Assembly: GCA_036245525.1 (NCBI GenBank)
Contig: BTPG01000004.1
Location: forward strand, 233,180,864 to 233,244,863
Length of the DNA: 64,000 nt
Origin: Semisulcospira habei
Taxonomy: Eukaryota > Mollusca > Gastropoda > Semisulcospiridae
Direction: 5' to 3'
This document shows positions 62,038 through 64,000 of this stretch, one piece after another (position 1 is the stretch's first letter; each line of letters begins with the position of its first letter). The notes under the pieces were generated by a model. It did no database searches, was not told the DNA's origin, and saw only the letters and a list, made by a program, of their open reading frames with translations. Made by a program: the position numbers and the translations under genes.

Positions 62038-63309
62038 AACTACGCGCGCCCTGTCGTGCCCTGGCCTCAGATCACACCGCACAGTTTCCACGTACCAATG
62101 CCGCAGTAACCAGCGACATTCCAGCCAGCGTTCCAGTCAACCTTTCAGCCGTTCCCACTTCCCTTTCCACACTGGCAGTATCCGTATCTAGCTAATAGTG
62201 GACCTCGGTCCCAAACGGTCATGTGAAGTGTGTGTTAAAACATACCTCAGTGTTTCGGTTAGATTAACTCCTTCATGCCTGATCGGGAAACGTTGGACGA
62301 TGTTAGTTCCGGGATAGTGCCGGATTACCTTTGCGTCGTTGAGGCGCTAATCTGATCTGTTACTGCACTTGTGCTATCGTTGTCCATCTCTCTCCAGCGT
62401 AAATCGGATGTTCAACTAACACGCCTCCAGGCCTAAATGAGTTGGTTTTACCGGACCCCATACTACTTGACGACTGTTAAAATAGGTGGGTTTTTTTGTT
62501 TGTTGTTGTTGTTTTTTTTTTTTTTTTTTTTTGTTGTTTGTTTGTTTTTTTCGGTGTAGGCTCAACTTGAACTAATTTCACTTCATGTTTTTCATGAACT
62601 TAGTGAACATCGGTATAATTCTGAAATGAAAATAAACAATCATATGACTTCATTTTCAGCCCTTCATTCGTCCGACTTGTAGCAATGCGTGGTGCATATG
62701 AACACAGGTGTGTGAGCCCTAAGTGTTATTGGTATGTTTTGATTTCAGTTCTCGTCAGTTCAATCTGTTTCAGTGTGTCGAGCACTGATCTGACAATCCT
62801 TTGATCAAACGGTGACATTTCTATACTAAACGGTTTACTGTGCTGTTGTTTTAGTTTTCACCTCATAGATTTGACATTAACATTTACGATGCTTTTGGTT
62901 TATATGCGATGCGACCGTATCACAGCAACATGTGTTGCAGTCTGACAGTTCAGCGTTAGGGAACTCGTTGGACTAGTTGTACTGTGGTTGACCTGTGTAC
63001 AGTACAGTTCCGCGTTTGACTTGTGTCTGGCCGGCATACACACCATTTTTGTAAGCCGGACTAAATGTAAAGATTAGTGCTTATAGTACATAGCCAAACG
63101 TGTTGTGCTGAATGCGAGTAGACAGTTCTACAAACTATCAGGCAAGTTATTTTTGACAGTCGTGGTGATTATAAGTGGATTTGGTTTATTCCATATTTTC
63201 GCACAAGATCACTCCTTTCAGCGACTGGACTGTTTCACTGAGTTTCGGATATTGAAAACTTTATATTTACATTTTTGTCATCAAAATGTGTACACCATCG
63301 AACAATTAC
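62038..63309. other. LINE inter-ORF spacer
   Basis: About 1.27 kb without genes between ORF1 and ORF2. The segment GTGCATATGAACACAGGTGT (near 62692) resembles the spacer of the first copy near 32190. Contains a poly-T at about 62511-62531 and, at 62270-62460, a weak relative of the foldback repeat (GGGATAGTGCCGGATTA). Confidence 0.55.
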
Positions 63310-64000
63310 ATGCATGCCCACGGGCTGAAGGTCGGGCACCTTAATGTATTTCACCTTTACAATAAGGTTCCTGACATTTCAATATTTTTAAACCAGCCTT
63401 CACACTTCCATCTCTTTGGGCTAACGGAATCACGTCTGGACTCAAGAATTAGCGACGAAAATCTGTGCATCCCAAACTTTTCCTTAATTCGTCGTGACCC
63501 AAACACCCTCAAACACACAGGGATTGCTGTTTATGTTCATAACCCGATTGCACATATGGTACGCAGACGTGATGATCTGGAGTCAACTGAGATTGAGTGT
63601 GTATGGCTAGAAGTAAAAATTAATAACTCATCGCCAATTATAATGGGTTATGTAGGCCTATATAGAAATCCATCGTCCACTGTCGAGTGGTATGATGACT
63701 TTGTGCAGATGATGGATAAAGTGAATGATACTGACAAAGATGTACTGCTGTTAGGTGATTTTAACATTGACTTACTGAAAACAAATCCCACGTGGCAATC
63801 GACAACAACTCTTTTTGGGTTGAAGCAACTAATCCAAGCTCCTACTAGAATAACCCAATCATCCGCTACACTCATTGATCACATCTATACCAACAACTGT
63901 AAGTCAGTACTAGAGACCAGCGTCCCCCCACTAGCTGTCAGTGATCATTTTCCCATCACCTGTACATGGTCGTGCAAGATGCCCAAACAAAAGAGGGATC
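63310..64000 (+). CDS. LINE ORF2 endonuclease, partial at window edge
   Basis: The ATG at 63310 opens MHAHGLKVGHLNVFHLYNKV and stays open to the edge. Endonuclease motifs: GHLNVFHL, LTESRLDSR (Glu), YRNPSSTVEW, LLGDFNIDLLK (Asp, Asn) and SDHFPITCTW (Asp, His). All expected catalytic residues are present. Sequence close to 34284-35000. The RT should follow outside the window. Confidence 0.85.
   Translation, partial: MHAHGLKVGHLNVFHLYNKVPDISIFLNQPSHFHLFGLTESRLDSRISDENLCIPNFSLIRRDPNTLKHTGIAVYVHNPIAHMVRRRDDLESTEIECVWLEVKINNSSPIIMGYVGLYRNPSSTVEWYDDFVQMMDKVNDTDKDVLLLGDFNIDLLKTNPTWQSTTTLFGLKQLIQAPTRITQSSATLIDHIYTNNCKSVLETSVPPLAVSDHFPITCTWSCKMPKQKRD

Overview
This window looks like nuclear DNA of an invertebrate animal, most likely a lophotrochozoan and probably a gastropod mollusc. 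That is inference: one intron-rich host gene sits in a very dense field of non-LTR retrotransposons, LTR remnants, minisatellites and (TG)n/(TC)n microsatellites, and nothing looks prokaryotic. Long reading frames inside simple or tandem repeats are not genes.

Host genes. The one well supported gene lies at 11192-18462 (+). Eight exons join with matching splice phases into a 750-residue reading frame. It carries a NERD-type nuclease motif, a Walker A P-loop, a Walker B DE, a cysteine/histidine cluster and late superfamily-1 helicase-like motifs. An alternative first exon is possible at 10918-10974. A probable first coding exon of another gene lies at 22-200 (-).

Layout. 1-7.1 kb: LINE relics, a LINE ORF1 and a solo LTR inside a (TG)n tract of a dispersed repeat, then a CR1/L2-like LINE that runs into a 27-bp array. 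7.6-10.3 kb: a LINE inserted in a (TG)n tract. 10.9-18.5 kb: the host gene, with transposon and minisatellite insertions in its introns. 20.2-23.1 and 43.0-45.7 kb: two copies of one repeat unit with internal 48-bp and 32-bp arrays, each hit by a different LTR at a site still empty in the other copy. 23.5-24.7 kb: a 32-bp minisatellite. 26.1-28.6 kb: a decayed CR1/L2-like LINE inside a 16-bp array. 29.1-41.5 kb: a two-ORF CR1/L2-like LINE flanked by (TC)n, interrupted by a 1.6-kb LTR between its ORFs and by a nearly complete 3.9-kb RTE-like LINE inside ORF2. 41.6-53.1 kb: more nested LINE and LTR pieces and a 30-bp array. 53.1-55.2 kb: a C-rich block. 55.2-58.2 kb: a 53-bp hairpin array with a LINE inserted in it. 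59.1-64 kb: a second two-ORF LINE, running off the edge.

Most reading frames are retrotransposon proteins (endonuclease, reverse transcriptase, RNase H, nucleic-acid-binding ORF1). Target-site duplications are readable at many junctions, so the order of several insertions can be reconstructed directly from the sequence.
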